Made by a program: the position numbers and the translations under genes. The notes under the pieces were generated by a model. That model was not told the origin of the DNA. It was given only the letters and a program-made list of their open reading frames with translations, and searched no databases. From positions 2,021,001 to 2,085,000 of the forward strand of contig JAPPUL010000068.1 in the NCBI GenBank assembly GCA_026874595.1: a stretch of 64,000 nt of DNA, written 5' to 3'. This DNA comes from Sipunculus nudus (taxonomy: Eukaryota > Annelida > Sipuncula > Golfingiida > Sipunculidae). Below are positions 9,631 to 18,119 of this stretch, piece by piece (positions within the stretch are counted from its first letter, which is position 1; each line of letters starts with the position of its first letter).

Positions 9631-11403
9631 TCATATTATATTATCTACCAACTCCATAATTCTAACACTATATTCCCTTACCTTTTCTTCAACTTCTCTT
9701 TTTACACACTCTAAATCTTCTCCTTTCCTTTTATAACTAAAATAGAATTTTAGCTTTGGTTCAGTTCCGCTTGGTCTTAAAGTTAGTTCAAGTCCATTAT
9801 CATAATAAAAACTTAATACATTGCTCTTTGGCAAACTTATTTCCTTTTCCTCTCCCATTTTTAGATCAACTAGTTTACTATTCTTTATATCCCGTATCTT
9901 AATAAGCTCACAATCCATTAGCATCTTAGGTGGTTCATCTCGGAAAACACTCATTATCTTATTTATCTTTTCTACTCCCTCCTTCCCTTTTAGTGTTATC
10001 GACTTTTGACTCTCAAAATAATATCCATAACGCTTGTATATTCTATCTAAATAATCAAGTAAGGTCTGTCCTTTCTTTTTGCAATAAGCCGTTATCTCAA
10101 GTGCAAGTAAACCTGCCATTATAGAATCTTTATCTCTTACAAAATCTCCAAAATTATAGCCATAACTCTCCTCAAAGCCAAATATAAACTCACGTTCCTT
10201 TTTCTTTCCTATGTCATGATACTCATATACGCGCTGTGCTATATATTTAAAACCGGTCAAAACATCTTCTACATATATCCCAAAATCCTTACATATTACA
10301 TCAATAATTGGCGTTGTTACTACTGTCTTTAATATCAACCCATTCGATTTAAGCTGACCTTGCCGCTTTTGTTCACTCAAGATATAGTATACGCATATTA
10401 TTCCAAATTGATTCCCGTTTAGTAGTTTGAAATCACCCTCCCCAGCGTTTACCGCAACCCCTAGCCTATCACCATCAGGATCTGAGGCAAGTACTATGTC
10501 TGCTCCCTTCTCCTTTCCAAGACTTATTCCCATCGATAATGCCGCCCCTTCCTCAGGATTCGGATATTCTACTGTCGGAAAATCTCCATCCGGTTGCTCT
10601 TGTTCTTTTACTACATACAAATTCCTTAACCCAAACCCGCTTAGTGTCTCTTGCATTGCTATATTCGATGCCCCATGTAATGGAGTAAATACCACACTTA
10701 CATCATTCTCAAGTACATCCTTAAGATCAGCTCCATTTAACGACATCCTCCACACCTTTTTATAATATCCTGCATTATAACTTGAATCCAAATACTCAAT
10801 TAATCCCTTTTCCATGCACGCTTCTTCTGACAATACTTTTATATCATCAAGGCGCCTTATCTTCTTTATTTCTTCTATTATCCCTATATCGTGAGGGGAT
10901 AAGACTTGTGCCCCATCAGTATAATATACTTTATAACCATTATACTCTGGCGGATTGTGACTCGCTGTTACCATAACTCCTGCATGAGCTCCTAAGTCCC
11001 TTATCCCATACGATAGTATCGGTGTTGGTGTTAACTCTTTAAACACATATACCTTTAGACCATTTGATGCAAATATTTGTGCCGACCTTAAGGCAAATTC
11101 TCTTGAGTTGTGTCGTGAGTCATAGGCTATAACCACCTTGCACCCTTTTATATCCCCTGACTCTTTTGCAATATAATTCGCTATCCCTTGCGCAACTCCT
11201 CCTACCGTATATATATTCATACGGTTTGTTCCCATCCCCATAATACCACGTAAACCGCCAGTTCCAAATTCAAGCTCTTTATAAAATCTGTCTATTAGTT
11301 CTTTTTCATTATTTTCTTCTAAGAGTTTTTGAAGTTCTAGTTTAGTAAAGTCGTCATATTTAAGCCATTCTTCTAATCTCTTTTGGACCTCTTCTGGTAG
11401 CAT
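9631..11403 (-). CDS. Alpha-D-phosphohexomutase (phosphoglucomutase/phosphomannomutase type)
   Basis: A 590-residue enzyme of the long PgcA-like branch. It carries the phosphoserine loop TASHNPPEYNG near residue 146, the metal loop DPDGDRLGVAV near residue 310, sugar loop FGFEESYGY near residue 410, and the phosphate-binding RPSGTEPK near residue 545. Members interconvert glucose-1-P and glucose-6-P, or mannose or pentose phosphates. Glucose-1-P is the substrate of GlgC, encoded at 41 kb, so a role in glycogen synthesis is likely. All catalytic motifs look intact. Substrate preference cannot be read from the motifs. Confidence 0.92.
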   Translation of the reverse strand: MLPEEVQKRLEEWLKYDDFTKLELQKLLEENNEKELIDRFYKELEFGTGGLRGIMGMGTNRMNIYTVGGVAQGIANYIAKESGDIKGCKVVIAYDSRHNSREFALRSAQIFASNGLKVYVFKELTPTPILSYGIRDLGAHAGVMVTASHNPPEYNGYKVYYTDGAQVLSPHDIGIIEEIKKIRRLDDIKVLSEEACMEKGLIEYLDSSYNAGYYKKVWRMSLNGADLKDVLENDVSVVFTPLHGASNIAMQETLSGFGLRNLYVVKEQEQPDGDFPTVEYPNPEEGAALSMGISLGKEKGADIVLASDPDGDRLGVAVNAGEGDFKLLNGNQFGIICVYYILSEQKRQGQLKSNGLILKTVVTTPIIDVICKDFGIYVEDVLTGFKYIAQRVYEYHDIGKKKEREFIFGFEESYGYNFGDFVRDKDSIMAGLLALEITAYCKKKGQTLLDYLDRIYKRYGYYFESQKSITLKGKEGVEKINKIMSVFRDEPPKMLMDCELIKIRDIKNSKLVDLKMGEEKEISLPKSNVLSFYYDNGLELTLRPSGTEPKLKFYFSYKRKGEDLECVKREVEEKVREYSVRIMELVDNII

Positions 11404-11441
11404 TTCAAGCGTTCCCCCTTCCTATATTTTTTCTACATTCT

Positions 11442-12821
11442 CTATATCTTTATATTTTCTAGATTATATTTCTTTATTTTCTTATGCAGATTACTTCGTT
11501 CAATGCACAGATTATTTGCCGTTTTTGATATATTCATACCATTATCTTTTAATTTCTTATAAAGATAAAGCCTTTCAAACGCTTCCTTTGCTTCCTTTAA
11601 TGTCTTTTGTTCATACGGATCTGATATGCTTTCTTGTAACTTCTCTTGCGGCATTAGTATATTCAACTTTATCGCCTCTCCATATATATCTTCGCTCTCT
11701 ATCAATATAGAAAGCCTTTGTGCTAGGTTTTTTAACTCTCGCACATTACCTTTCCAACTATGTCTTTCAAGTATATCTATTGCGCTTTTTTTCAATATCT
11801 TCGGTTTTACATTATTTTGTTTGGCAAACACTTTTAAGTAATATTCCATTAGAGGTATTATATCTGTTTTACGATCTTTTAACTTTGGCATCTGGATTGG
11901 TATTACGTTTAGTCGGTAATATAAATCCTCTCTGAAAGTTCCTCGTTTTATCTCCTCAGCTATATCCTTACTTGTTGAAGATATTACCCTTATATCTATT
12001 CTTAGGCTTTTTGTCCCTCCAAGAGGCTTTAGCTCCATGTCTTGTAAGATTCTAAGCAACTTTGCTTGCGTACTTAAACTTATATCCGTTACTTCATCTA
12101 AGAATAACGTCCCTTCATTTGCAAGCTCAAGTTGCCCTTTCTTTGTGCTTATTGCTCCTGTAAATGCTCCCTTCTCATGACCAAATAATTCACTCTCTAT
12201 TAGTTCGTCATTAAATGATGCACAATTCAACTTTATAAACGGCTTTTGCCAGCGCTTTGAATTGTAGTGTATCCTTTGCGCTGCCACTTCCTTTCCTGTC
12301 CCGCTTTCACCGCTTATGAATATCCAAGCGTCTGTTTTTGAGGCTTGCTCTAATTGCTCATTTATATCTTGTATAGCTTTGCCATTACCTATAAAATCTA
12401 TACGCTCCTCTTCTACCTTCCCCTTCAAGAAATCATTTTCCTCCTTAAGCGCCTTTAACTTAAAGGCATTAGCTAAAATAGTTAAAAGCTTTTCATTGCT
12501 AAATGGTTTACTAATAAAATCAAAAGCTCCCTCTTTAATACTCTTTACTGCTAAATCTATAGTCCCATAACCAGATATTAGTATAACCTCTATAAATTTG
12601 TGCTCATCCTTTAGCATCCTTAATATCTCTATACCACTTGTTTGAGGCAGGCATACATCTAATAAAACTACATCTATTTTTAGTTTCTTTAAGAGCTTTA
12701 ATGTATTTTGCCAATTAGCAGCCTCGTAAACTTTGTACTCTTTTGTCTCCTGTTCAAGAATACTCCTTATCAACAATCTTATCTTATAATCGTCATCTAT
12801 TACTAAAACATTCTTTGTCAT
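11442..12821 (-). CDS. NtrC-family sigma-54-dependent response regulator
   Basis: A 459-residue activator. The N-terminal receiver domain has the acidic pair D9/D10, phosphoacceptor D55 (VVLLDVCLP) and the conserved lysine in ISKPF. A central AAA+ domain carries Walker A GESGTGKE, the sigma-54 contact loop GAFTGA and Walker B LFLDEV. A C-terminal Fis-type helix-turn-helix follows (ISKTANNLCIERSNLHKKI). It must act with RpoN, encoded at 950-2,425. No adjacent kinase gene is present; the TPR kinase at 43-46 kb is a possible partner only by inference. The regulon is unknown. Confidence 0.93.
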   Translation of the reverse strand: MTKNVLVIDDDYKIRLLIRSILEQETKEYKVYEAANWQNTLKLLKKLKIDVVLLDVCLPQTSGIEILRMLKDEHKFIEVILISGYGTIDLAVKSIKEGAFDFISKPFSNEKLLTILANAFKLKALKEENDFLKGKVEEERIDFIGNGKAIQDINEQLEQASKTDAWIFISGESGTGKEVAAQRIHYNSKRWQKPFIKLNCASFNDELIESELFGHEKGAFTGAISTKKGQLELANEGTLFLDEVTDISLSTQAKLLRILQDMELKPLGGTKSLRIDIRVISSTSKDIAEEIKRGTFREDLYYRLNVIPIQMPKLKDRKTDIIPLMEYYLKVFAKQNNVKPKILKKSAIDILERHSWKGNVRELKNLAQRLSILIESEDIYGEAIKLNILMPQEKLQESISDPYEQKTLKEAKEAFERLYLYKKLKDNGMNISKTANNLCIERSNLHKKIKKYNLENIKI

Positions 12822-13063
12822 ATTCTTCGATTCTTCCCTTATCTTATTACTCTATAGCTCTAACATTGCTTCCTCACTAATAGTTAAATAAGGTATCATA
12901 TTATAATAATCCACTAACTTATAATAATCCACTAAGCATTAAAAAGCTAATTACCTTTTTAAAAATTACAGCATATCTAATTATAAACTGCTTTAATAGT
13001 ATTAATAATATACATTTAATGCTATCCAATACAATGAATAGACAGTTATAAAATAAAAACTAA
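12822..13063. other. AT-rich divergent intergenic region
   Basis: This 242-bp gap lies between the response-regulator start (minus) and the ankyrin cluster (plus). It contains two copies of TTATAATAATCCACTAA a few bases apart near 12,900-12,937 and is otherwise strongly AT-rich. It must carry promoters for both directions, but I see no convincing -35/-10 pair or sigma-54 element. Confidence 0.45.
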
Positions 13064-13216
13064 ATGCAAACAAATGTATGTATAATTAGAGAGAAGAGTA
13101 AAGAGGAGATTAAAGCGAGTAAAGAGGAGATTAAAGCGAGTAAAGAGGAGATTAAAGCGAGTAAAGAGGAGATTAAAGCGAGTAAAGAAGAGATTAAAGC
13201 GAGGGAATTAAAATGA
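13064..13216 (+). CDS. Candidate 50-codon leader ORF with KEEIKAS heptad repeats
   Basis: An open frame from the ATG at 13064 to a TGA at 13214-13216 that overlaps the first ankyrin gene's ATG as ATGA. It reads MQTNVCIIREKS, then KEEIKAS repeated five times with the last copy ending KAR, and ends ELK. Heptads of this kind could form a charged helix. Its start resembles the ankyrin gene's own start (both contain VCII and the shared 12-mer GTATGTATAATT), hinting at a partial duplication. No ribosome site precedes the ATG, and a stop codon lies directly before it. It may be a coupled leader peptide or a by-product of the 21-bp array. Confidence 0.4.
   Translation: MQTNVCIIREKSKEEIKASKEEIKASKEEIKASKEEIKASKEEIKARELK
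13097..13201 (+). repeat. Five-copy 21-bp tandem array containing AGGAG motifs
   Basis: Five head-to-tail units of 21 bp (first base A of AGTAAAGAGGAGATTAAAGC plus G) lie immediately upstream of the first ankyrin gene; the last unit has one G-to-A change. Each of the first four copies holds a Shine-Dalgarno-like AGGAG. The unit resembles the ribosome-binding region of the other two ankyrin genes (TAAAGAGGGAATTAAA before ATG), so the array looks like an amplification of that region. Copy-number change by slippage is expected, and it would keep the leader frame because 21 is divisible by three. Confidence 0.9.
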
Positions 13217-14455
13217 AAAAGCAAGTATGTATAATTCTAGGCATGTTCTTTATATTATCTGTATTTTTGTATGGTTCAGTTAATAAAGAACTTATTGATG
13301 CGATCAAATCTGATGATTATAAGAGAGTAAAAATCTTAATAAAAAGCGGAAGGTCTTTGCATGTAAGGGATAAAGAAGGTGCAACCCCATTACATTGGGC
13401 ATCTTTTAAAGATGATAAAAGGATAGCGAATCTATTAATCGAGAGAGGCGCAGATGCTAATGCAAAGACTAAAGAAGGTGCAACCCCATTACATTGGGCA
13501 TCTGTTTCAGGCTATAAAGAGGTGGCTAAGGTATTAATAAAAAAAGGAGGAGCATCTGTTAATGCAAGGGATAAAGAAGGCTCAACCCCATTACATTGGG
13601 CATCTTTGAACAATGATAAAGGGATAGCGAATCTATTACTAAAGAGCGGAGCAGAGGTTAATGCAAGGGCTAAAGATGGTGCAACACCTTTACACGGGGC
13701 AGCTTTTGCGGGCCATAAAGAAGTGGCTAAGGTATTAATAGAAAAAGGAGCTAATGTTAATGAAAAGACTAAAGATGGTGCAACACCTTTACACGGGGCA
13801 GCTTTTGCGGGCCATAAAGAAGTGGTTAAGGTATTAATAGAAAAAGGAGCTAATGTTAATGAAAAGACTAAAGATGGTGCAACACCTTTACACGGGGCAG
13901 CTTTTGCGGGCCATAAAGAAGTGGTTAAGGTATTAATAGAAAAAGGAGCTAATGTTAATGTAAGGAATATAAAAGGTATTACTCCTTTGCATAGAGCTAC
14001 TTTTAAAGGTTATAAAGAAGTGGTTAAGCTATTAATAGAAAAAGGAGCTAATGTTAATGAAAAGACTAAAGATGGTGCAACACCTTTACACGGGGCAGCT
14101 TTTGCGGGGCCATAAAGAAGTGGTTAAGGTATTAATAGAAAAAGGAGCTAATGTTAATGAAAAGACTAAAGATGGTGCAACACCTTTACACGGGGCAGCT
14201 TTTGCGGGCCATAAAGAAGTGGTTAAGGTATTAATAGAAAAAGGAGCTAATGTTAATGAAAAGACTAAAGATGGTGCAACACCTTTACATGTGGCAGTTT
14301 CTAAAGGCCATAAAGAAGTGGTTAAGGTATTAATAGAAAAAGGAGCTAATGTTAATGCAAGGAATAAAGAAGGCTCAACACCTTTATCTTATGCTATTAC
14401 TAAAGGCCATAAAGAGCTAGCTAGCCTACTAAAGTCAAAAGGGGCTCGGCTTTAA
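13213..14455 (+). pseudogene. Exported ankyrin-repeat protein, frame broken at a G-tract
   Basis: An N-terminal signal sequence (MKKQVCIILGMFFILSVFLYG) is followed by about eleven 33-residue ankyrin repeats of the pattern [28 protein letters not shown]. The frame is intact to about 14,105, then one extra G (four G at 14,106-14,109 where sister copies have three) shifts it. The present product would end at 14,115 after 300 residues. The remaining repeats continue in the next frame to 14,455. Ankyrin repeats mediate protein binding; with a signal peptide this protein would act in the periplasm or outside. It could be a pseudogene or a phase-off state. Confidence 0.8.
13675..14368 (+). repeat. 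Near-identical 99-bp ankyrin-coding tandem units
   Basis: Units beginning GATGGTGCAACACCTTTACA recur at 13,675, 13,774, 13,873, 14,071, 14,171 and 14,270. A diverged unit lies at 13,972, and the step of 100 instead of 99 between 14,071 and 14,171 marks the frameshift. Near identity over several copies implies recent amplification or conversion, so copy number is probably variable between strains. Confidence 0.92.
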
Positions 14456-14546
14456 TAGAGTTAGTATATTAGTCTATAATGCTGGCTTATACTTCTTTAA
14501 TTTAGAATACCATTACTAAGATTTAGCAAGACTTATTAATAGTATT
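14282..14546 (+). repeat. 265-bp direct repeat, copy 1 (3' end of first ankyrin gene plus downstream)
   Basis: By eye this stretch is identical base for base to 15,883-16,147, an offset of 1,601 bp. It covers the last one and a half ankyrin repeats, the stop codon and about 90 bp of following intergenic DNA. Identity extending past the gene end indicates recent duplication or gene conversion, not selection on protein. Confidence 0.93.
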
Positions 14547-14618
14547 CAATTAATTATCTTTATCTTTTAATGGTTGTTAACTTTACTAGGGTAACTTATT
14601 GTTAAAGAGGGAATTAAA

Positions 14619-16056
14619 ATGAAAAAGCAAATATGGTTAATTATAGTGATATTATTATTATTCTCTGTGTATTTGAGTGCTTGTGTTGATAGTTCTTTTA
14701 TTAAGGCAAACTCAAATGGTGATTATGAGAGAGTTAAAAACTTAAAAGAAAAAGGGTCAGAAGTTAATGCAAGGGATAAAGAAGGTTGGACTCCTTTACA
14801 TTTTGCTGCTTATGCAGGTTATAAAGATAAGATTAAGGTATTACTAAAAAGCGGTGCAGAAGTTAATGCAAGGAATGCAAATGGTGATACTCCTTTACAT
14901 GGGGCTGTTATGAACGGGCATGGAGACGTGGTTAAGCTATTACTAAAAAGCGGAGCAGAAGTTAATGCAAGGGATATTAAATATGGCTTTACTCCTTTAC
15001 ATGTGGCTGTTGTTCAAGGCTATAAAGATGTGACTAAGCTATTACTAAAAAGCGGAGCAGAGGTTAATGTAAGGGATGTAAAGAGCAGGACTCCTTTATA
15101 TATGGGAGCTTTGAACGGGCATGGAGACGTGGTTAAGTTATTACTAAAAAGCGGAGCATATACTAATGCAAGGGATATTAAATATGGGACAACTCCTTTA
15201 AGTATGGCAGCTTTGAACGGGCATGGAGACGTGGTTAAGCTATTACTAGAGAACGGAGCAGAGGTTAATGCAAGGAATAAAGAAGGCTTTACTCCTTTAT
15301 TTGTGGCAGCTTTTGCGGGCCATAAAGAAGTGGTTAAACTATTAATAGAGAAGGGCGCAGAGGTTAATGCAAGGGATAAAAAAGGTGCAACACCTTTACA
15401 TAAAGCTACTTTTAAAGATCATAAAGATGTGGTTAAGCTATTAATAGAGAACGGAGCAGAAGTAAATGCAAAGGATATTAAATATGGTGATACTCCTTTA
15501 AGTATGGCAGCTTTTGCGGGCCATAAAGAAGTGGTTAAGGTATTAATAGAGAAAGGAGCTAATGTTAATGCAAGGGATAAAAAAGGTATTACTCCTTTGC
15601 ATAGAGCTACTTTTAAAGATCATAAAGATGTGGTTAAGCTATTACTAGAGAACGGAGCATCTGTTAGGAGTACCCAGGGGGGCTTTACTCCTTTACATAT
15701 AGCTATTAGCCCTGATGTAGCTAGACTATTAATAGAGGGCGGAGCAGAAGTAAATGCAAAGGATATATATGGTGGTAGAACACCTTTACATTTTGCTGCT
15801 GAGATAAATAGACATAATGTGGCTAAGCTGTTGATAGACAAAGGGGGCAAACATTAATGCAAGGGGTGAATATGATTGGACTCCTTTACATGTGGCAGTT
15901 TCTAAAGGCCATAAAGAAGTGGTTAAGGTATTAATAGAAAAAGGAGCTAATGTTAATGCAAGGAATAAAGAAGGCTCAACACCTTTATCTTATGCTATTA
16001 CTAAAGGCCATAAAGAGCTAGCTAGCCTACTAAAGTCAAAAGGGGCTCGGCTTTAA
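14619..16056 (+). pseudogene. Ankyrin-repeat lipoprotein, frame broken at G5 tract
   Basis: The start GAGGGAATTAAAATG is followed by a lipoprotein signal with lipobox LSAC near residue 22 (MKKQIWLIIVILLLFSVYL before it) and about twelve ankyrin repeats. The reading frame stops at 15,857 after 412 residues. A single extra G in GGGGG at 15,843-15,847 (DKGG instead of DKGA) separates it from a further 66 codons of perfect ankyrin sequence ending at 16,056. The downstream part equals the end of the first gene, so it may have been pasted in by conversion. The 412-residue form could still be secreted. Acylation would place it at a membrane surface. Confidence 0.78.
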
Positions 16057-16147
16057 TAGAGTTAGTATATTAGTCTATAATGCTGGCTTATACTTCTTTA
16101 ATTTAGAATACCATTACTAAGATTTAGCAAGACTTATTAATAGTATT
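15883..16147 (+). repeat. 265-bp direct repeat, copy 2
   Basis: Second copy of the repeat at 14,282-14,546, covering the 3' end of the second ankyrin gene and the spacer before the third. After it the two spacers diverge but then converge again at the GAGGGAATTAAAATG start signal, showing that the genes arose by tandem duplication. Confidence 0.93.
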
Positions 16148-16220
16148 AGATTAATTAGTTTTATCTTTTAACGTTTGTTATCTTTATTAGGACTAATCTA
16201 TTGTTATAGAGGGAATTAAA

Positions 16221-17255
16221 ATGAAAAAGCAAATATGGTTAATTATAGTGATATTATTATTATTCTCTGTGTATTTGAGTGCTTGTGTTGATAGTTCTTT
16301 TATTAAGGCAAACTCAAATGGTGATTATGAGAGAGTTAAAAACTTAAAAGAAAAAGGGTCAGAAGTTAATGCAAGGGATAAAGAAGGTTGGACTCCTTTA
16401 CATTTTGCTGCTTATGCAGGTTATAAAGATAAGATTAAGGTATTACTAAAAAGCGGAGCAGAAGTTAATGCAAGGAATGCAAATGGTGATACTCCTTTAC
16501 ATGGGGCTGTTATGAACGGGCATGGAGACGTGGTTAAGCTATTACTAAAAAGCGGAGCAGAAGTTAATGCAAGGGATATTAAATATGGCGGAACTCCTTT
16601 ACATGCGGCTGCTCTTAAAGGTCATAAAGATGTGGTTAAACTATTAATAGAAAAAGGGGCAGAGGTTAATGCAAAGACTAAATGGGGCGGAACTCCTTTA
16701 CATGCAGCTGCTTTGAACAGGCATAATGATGTGGTTAAGCTATTACTAAAAAGCGGAGCAGAAGTTAATACAAGGGATAAAAAAGGTATGACCCCTTTAC
16801 ATAAAGCTACTTTTAAAGATCATAAAGATGTGGTTAAGCTATTACTAGAGAACGGAGCATCTGTTAGGAGTACCCAGGGGGGCTTTACTCCTTTACATAT
16901 AGCTATTAGCCCTGATGTAGCTAGACTATTAATAGAGGGGGGAGCAGAAGTAAATGCAAAGGATATATATGGTGGTAGAACACCTTTGCATGTAGCTGCT
17001 TATGCAGGTTATAAAGATAAGGTTAAGGTATTACTAAAAAGCGGTGCAGAAGTTAATGCAAGGGATAAAAAAGGTTGGACTCCTTTACATGTGGCAGCTT
17101 CTAAAGGACATAAAGAAGTGGTTAAGGTATTACTAGAGAACGGAGCAGAGGTTAATGCAAGGAATAAAGAAGGCACAACACCTTTATCTTATGCTATTAC
17201 TAAAGGCCATAAAGAGCTAGCTAGCCTCCTAAAATCAAAAGGAGCAAAACGTTAA
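16221..17255 (+). CDS. Ankyrin-repeat lipoprotein, intact
   Basis: A 344-residue product with the same lipoprotein signal (lipobox LSAC, Cys near residue 22) and about nine ankyrin repeats. Its first 120 residues match the second ankyrin gene, with one silent difference noted over about 370 bp. A second shared block surrounds STQGGFTPLHIAISPDVARLL, a shortened repeat. Two G6 tracts (near 16,876 and 16,935) are present but the frame is open. The protein is probably anchored in the outer or inner membrane and binds partner proteins; targets are unknown. This is the only fully open member of the cluster. Confidence 0.85.
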   Translation: MKKQIWLIIVILLLFSVYLSACVDSSFIKANSNGDYERVKNLKEKGSEVNARDKEGWTPLHFAAYAGYKDKIKVLLKSGAEVNARNANGDTPLHGAVMNGHGDVVKLLLKSGAEVNARDIKYGGTPLHAAALKGHKDVVKLLIEKGAEVNAKTKWGGTPLHAAALNRHNDVVKLLLKSGAEVNTRDKKGMTPLHKATFKDHKDVVKLLLENGASVRSTQGGFTPLHIAISPDVARLLIEGGAEVNAKDIYGGRTPLHVAAYAGYKDKVKVLLKSGAEVNARDKKGWTPLHVAASKGHKEVVKVLLENGAEVNARNKEGTTPLSYAITKGHKELASLLKSKGAKR

Positions 17256-17360
17256 ATAAGGTTATTAGAATACCATTAACGCTAAGATTTAGCAAGACTT
17301 ATTAATATATGGCTAATAAATAATAATATATTAGTATATTATTATAGGAGTAATAAGTCT

Positions 17361-18119
17361 ATGCCAATAGAAAGAAGCTACCCACAAAAACCAAAAGCAG
17401 TATACTTTTATAGTACCTGCCTTGTTAATCTACTATATCCTAAAACAGGCCTATCAGCAATCAACCTTCTGGAGAAAGAGTCAGTAAAGGTTATTTACCC
17501 CAAAAGTCAAACATGTTGTAGCCAACCTGCCTTTAATGCAGGATATTGGAGTGATGCTAAGGCGGTTATAAAGAAACAAATAAAACTATTTAATAAAGAC
17601 TATCCTGTTGTTGTACCCTCAGCCTCTTGTGGCTCTATGTTAAAGATGTATTCTTTAAAGCTTTTTGAAGATGATCCTTATTTAAAAGAAGTAAAAGAGT
17701 TTGCCTCAAGGGTTTATGAGCTTAGCGAGTTTCTAGTACATTGTTTAAAAGTGAAGTTAGAAGACAAAGGTAGTCCAATACGTGCTGTATGGCATAGTTC
17801 TTGCCAGGCTATGCGAGTTATGAATATAGGAAAGGAGCCTAAAAGACTTTTAAGACAATTAAAGAATGTAGAATTAGTCGAGATGGAGAAAGAAAATGAA
17901 TGTTGTGGTTTTGGCGGGACTTTTTCTGTAAAGCATCCTGAAATATCAGGAGTTATGGTTAATGATAAAGTTACGAATGCCTTAAAGTCGAAAGCTGATG
18001 TAGTTCTTGGCAGTGAAAGTGGATGTCTTTTAAACATAGATGGGGCTTTAAAAAAGCAGGAGATTAATTTACCAACAAAACATATAGCTACCTTTTTGTG
18101 GGAGCGAACTAATGGCTAA
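17361..18119 (+). CDS. lutA: Lactate utilization Fe-S protein LutA
   Basis: A 252-residue protein with two CCG domains of the heterodisulfide-reductase/GlpC type. The cysteine clusters are CCSQPAFNAGY near residue 52, SASCGSM near 87, HSSCQAM near 146 and CCGFGGTF near 179, with a last cysteine in SESGCLLN. LutA works with LutB and LutC to oxidise L-lactate to pyruvate. The start ATG follows AGGAG by about eight bases. It overlaps lutB by 8 bp, the tight coupling usual for this operon. Confidence 0.9.
   Translation: MPIERSYPQKPKAVYFYSTCLVNLLYPKTGLSAINLLEKESVKVIYPKSQTCCSQPAFNAGYWSDAKAVIKKQIKLFNKDYPVVVPSASCGSMLKMYSLKLFEDDPYLKEVKEFASRVYELSEFLVHCLKVKLEDKGSPIRAVWHSSCQAMRVMNIGKEPKRLLRQLKNVELVEMEKENECCGFGGTFSVKHPEISGVMVNDKVTNALKSKADVVLGSESGCLLNIDGALKKQEINLPTKHIATFLWERTNG

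Noticed and set aside
13097-14368. CRISPR array
   Set aside because: The 21-bp and 99-bp repeats are contiguous, without unique spacers, and are coding-type tandem repeats.
14051-14455. Independent second ankyrin gene in the downstream frame
   Set aside because: The ATG lies inside out-of-frame sequence of the first gene and has no ribosome site. It is the tail of the frameshifted first gene.
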